Shown here in pieces: positions 33,885 to 35,689 of a DNA stretch of 35,689 bases. The number at the start of each line of letters is the position of its first letter. Within the stretch, counting starts at the first letter, position 1. Source of the stretch: HGM04593 sp045636125. GTDB taxonomy: Bacteria > Bacteroidota > Bacteroidia > Bacteroidales > Bacteroidaceae. Location of the stretch: assembly GCA_045636125.1 (NCBI GenBank), contig JAZTWX010000018.1, forward strand, positions 1 through 35,689, in the 5' to 3' direction. Below the pieces are notes generated by a model that was not told the origin of the DNA, searched no databases, and worked only from the letters and a program-made list of their open reading frames with translations. The position numbers and the translations under genes are program-made.

Positions 33885-35150
33885 ATGAAAATAGAAAAGG
33901 TAAATGCCCGCGAAATAATTGACTCACGCGGAACTCCCACCGTGGAGGCTGAAATTTTGTTGAGAAACGGAGTGAGAGCAAGAGCATCGGTACCCTCGGG
34001 CGCATCCACAGGAGAGAACGAAGCCATTGAACTGCGCGACGGCGACGAGCGTCACTGCGGCAACGGCGTGCAAAAGGCCGTGAGGAATATAAAAAAGGAG
34101 ATTGCCCCGCTCGTCGAAGGAATGTGCGTGTTTTCACAATACGACATCGACCACAAGATGATTGAAGCCGACGGCACCGACAACAAAAGCACTCTGGGCG
34201 CAAATGCCACCCTTGCCGTGTCGCTCGCCGTGTCGAAAGCAGCAGCAAAAGCCGCGCAGATACCACTTTACAGGCACCTTGGCGGCCTGAACGGCTGCAC
34301 TTTGCCTGTCCCAATGATAAACATAATTAACGGCGGCAAACATTCCGACGCACCCATCGCCTTCCAGGAATTTATGATACGCCCCAAGGGCGCATCGTCA
34401 ATGGGCGAAGCCGTGAGAATGGGGTGCGAAATATTCCACTCACTCAAAAAGCTATTGCACAAAAAGGGTTACAGCACCGCCGTTGGCGACGAGGGAGGCT
34501 TTGCCCCGCAACTGCAGAGCATTGAACAAGCGCTCACTTTTATAACAGAAGCGATAAAAACCGCAGGCTACAAACCGGGCAGTGATGTGAGCATTGCAAT
34601 AGACTGCGCCGCGTCCGAATTTTTCCGCGACAAGGTGTACGACTATGGTACGTTCGAGAGCGACGGTGCCCGCCTCACCCGTGGCGAACAGATAAAATTC
34701 CTCACTCGTCTGATAAACGATTTTCCCATCGACAGCATTGAAGACGGAGTTGCCGAGAGCGACTGGGAAGGCTGGTACGAACTGACAAAAGCGATAGGCA
34801 ACCGCTGCACCCTTGTGGGCGACGACCTCTTTGTAACAAACTGCAAATTCCTGCAGCGGGGGATAAAAGAGAAATGCGCAAACGCAATTCTCATAAAGCC
34901 CAACCAGATTGGCACGCTCAGCGAGACACTCAACACCATAAGGCTCGCACAACAGAACGGCTACAAAACCATTATAAGCCACCGCTCGGGAGAAACAGAA
35001 GAAACGTTCATTGCCGACCTTGCCGTTGCCACAAATTCGGGGCAAATAAAGACAGGGTCGATGAGTCGAAGCGAGCGCATTGCAAAGTATAACCGCCTGC
35101 TGCGCATAGAAGAGGAACTTGGGAGAAGTGCGACATTCGGCTGTAAGTGA
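33885..35150 (+). CDS. eno: Enolase
   Basis: A 421-residue phosphopyruvate hydratase. SVPSGASTGE is the mobile loop, NIINGGKHSDAPIAFQEFMI follows, VGDEGGFAP holds the catalytic Glu, IEDGVAESDWEGW and VGDDLFVTN give the magnesium-binding Glu and Asp, KPNQIGTL the catalytic Lys, and SHRSGETEETFIADLAVA the end of the barrel. It converts 2-phosphoglycerate to phosphoenolpyruvate. The ATG at 33885 gives the usual MKIEKVNAREIIDSRG start. No clear terminator is seen downstream. Confidence 0.98.
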   Translation: MKIEKVNAREIIDSRGTPTVEAEILLRNGVRARASVPSGASTGENEAIELRDGDERHCGNGVQKAVRNIKKEIAPLVEGMCVFSQYDIDHKMIEADGTDNKSTLGANATLAVSLAVSKAAAKAAQIPLYRHLGGLNGCTLPVPMINIINGGKHSDAPIAFQEFMIRPKGASSMGEAVRMGCEIFHSLKKLLHKKGYSTAVGDEGGFAPQLQSIEQALTFITEAIKTAGYKPGSDVSIAIDCAASEFFRDKVYDYGTFESDGARLTRGEQIKFLTRLINDFPIDSIEDGVAESDWEGWYELTKAIGNRCTLVGDDLFVTNCKFLQRGIKEKCANAILIKPNQIGTLSETLNTIRLAQQNGYKTIISHRSGETEETFIADLAVATNSGQIKTGSMSRSERIAKYNRLLRIEEELGRSATFGCK

Positions 35151-35689
35151 TTTTAATGTATTTACAACAAATAATACTTTTATATACAATAGAATATAGA
35201 TTATATGCAATGTGTCGCGAATATATAATACAAATAATGCATTTATATATCATTCGCCACAAAATATATAGTTAAAGTCATTCTTTAATGTGTTATTTAG
35301 AACAGCCGCGGCCTGTTGATTGCGGACCAACGTGAAAAGTTGAGTAGCGATGTTATTTTATGGCTATTCTCTCTTTTAAGTAAAAATTTCGCCGTTGGTG
35401 ACGAATTACTCTTGCTATGGAAAACCACAGCAGAAGTAATCTTCTAAAAACGGCACTGTATGAGCGTGAGTTGTTGTTAGCGGCAAACGAGGAAAAAGAA
35501 CGGAGCTTGTTTGAGCGTTGGGAAAGCAGCGTTGCACGGTAAACACGCACAGCGAGTTGCCCCGTTCCCGAATTTGCCGCGTAAAGACAACAACGGCGAA
35601 AACAAAGCGACCGTGTACGCAAAGCTTTGTTTGAATCGCGAATCTCTGTGCCGGCGTTTTGCTGCCCTTTTGCGCGACAAAAGGGCAAT
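35151..35689. other. Gene-free stretch with end-of-window hairpin
   Basis: The first 130 bases are very AT-rich. From about 35300 the composition becomes balanced and several frames on the minus strand stay open at once, which usually means structured or repeated noncoding DNA rather than a gene. TGCCCTTTTG (35663-35672) pairs with CAAAAGGGCA (35678-35687). No tRNA or rRNA could be recognised. My impression, not verified, is that similar sequence recurs in other Bacteroidales genomes. Confidence 0.45.

Noticed and set aside
35353..35688. 111-codon minus-strand open frame at the window end
   Set aside because: Arg, Ser and Asn-rich, with competing open frames over the same bases and no start context; treated as noncoding.
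1..35689. CRISPR arrays, tRNA or rRNA genes, insertion sequences
   Set aside because: Gene-free stretches were read for regular repeats, cloverleaf arms and transposase motifs; none was found.

Overview
This window reads as a Bacteroidales (Bacteroidota) chromosome segment. The evidence is the gene content and order (nusB, yajC, YbbR, coaE, DUF5606, DUF4923 on one strand; PUR/DUF3276, L25, pth, S4 protein on the other), the FloA/NfeD pair, a FAS1 lipoprotein with a lipobox, weak Shine-Dalgarno sequences, and repeated promoter matches to the Bacteroidota pattern (TTTG, about 20 bp, TAnnTTTG). I cannot name a genus.

Left part, 1 to about 9.9 kb: an AT-richer accessory region. It starts inside an AbiEii-type nucleotidyltransferase toxin gene broken by one in-frame stop. 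Next comes a tightly packed five-gene cluster on the + strand (842-6838): a SMEK-domain protein, a small ABC-3C middle component, a DUF2326 coiled-coil ABC ATPase, a DUF262/GmrSD-like protein whose C-terminal HNH region looks degenerate, and a RecF/OLD-like AAA ATPase. The first three match the predicted ABC-three-component conflict systems. The last two look like a nuclease/ATPase pair. Their fusion into one apparent operon is the best candidate here for an undescribed defence system. Behind it are a decayed fragment resembling a VirE N-terminal domain, a 23-bp perfect inverted repeat, a Crp/Fnr regulator, a 26-bp palindrome, an SDR oxidoreductase, and a convergent HExxH (M48-like) peptidase gene of unknown role.

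Right part, about 10.0 to 35.2 kb: GC-richer core chromosome. Minus strand: mnmE, a nucleoside phosphorylase, floA, nfeD and a TPR/PD40 protein. Plus strand: a TtcA-like PP-loop enzyme, a DUF486 membrane protein, a FAS1 lipoprotein, nadE and clpB. Minus strand: the six-gene nusB-to-DUF4923 group and a two-domain ABC ATPase. Plus strand: PUR protein, rplY, pth and S4 protein. Minus strand: pepT and a FlK-like thioesterase. Plus strand: eno. Hairpin terminators separate several of these units, often between convergent genes.

Points of note in the core: NadE has glycine in place of the catalytic cysteine of its glutaminase domain; the start of pth carries a 32-bp perfect palindrome followed by a T-run, shaped like an intrinsic terminator inside a coding sequence; the first ATPase domain of the two-domain ABC protein has lost its catalytic Glu and switch His. 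The last ~540 bases after eno hold no gene I believe in.
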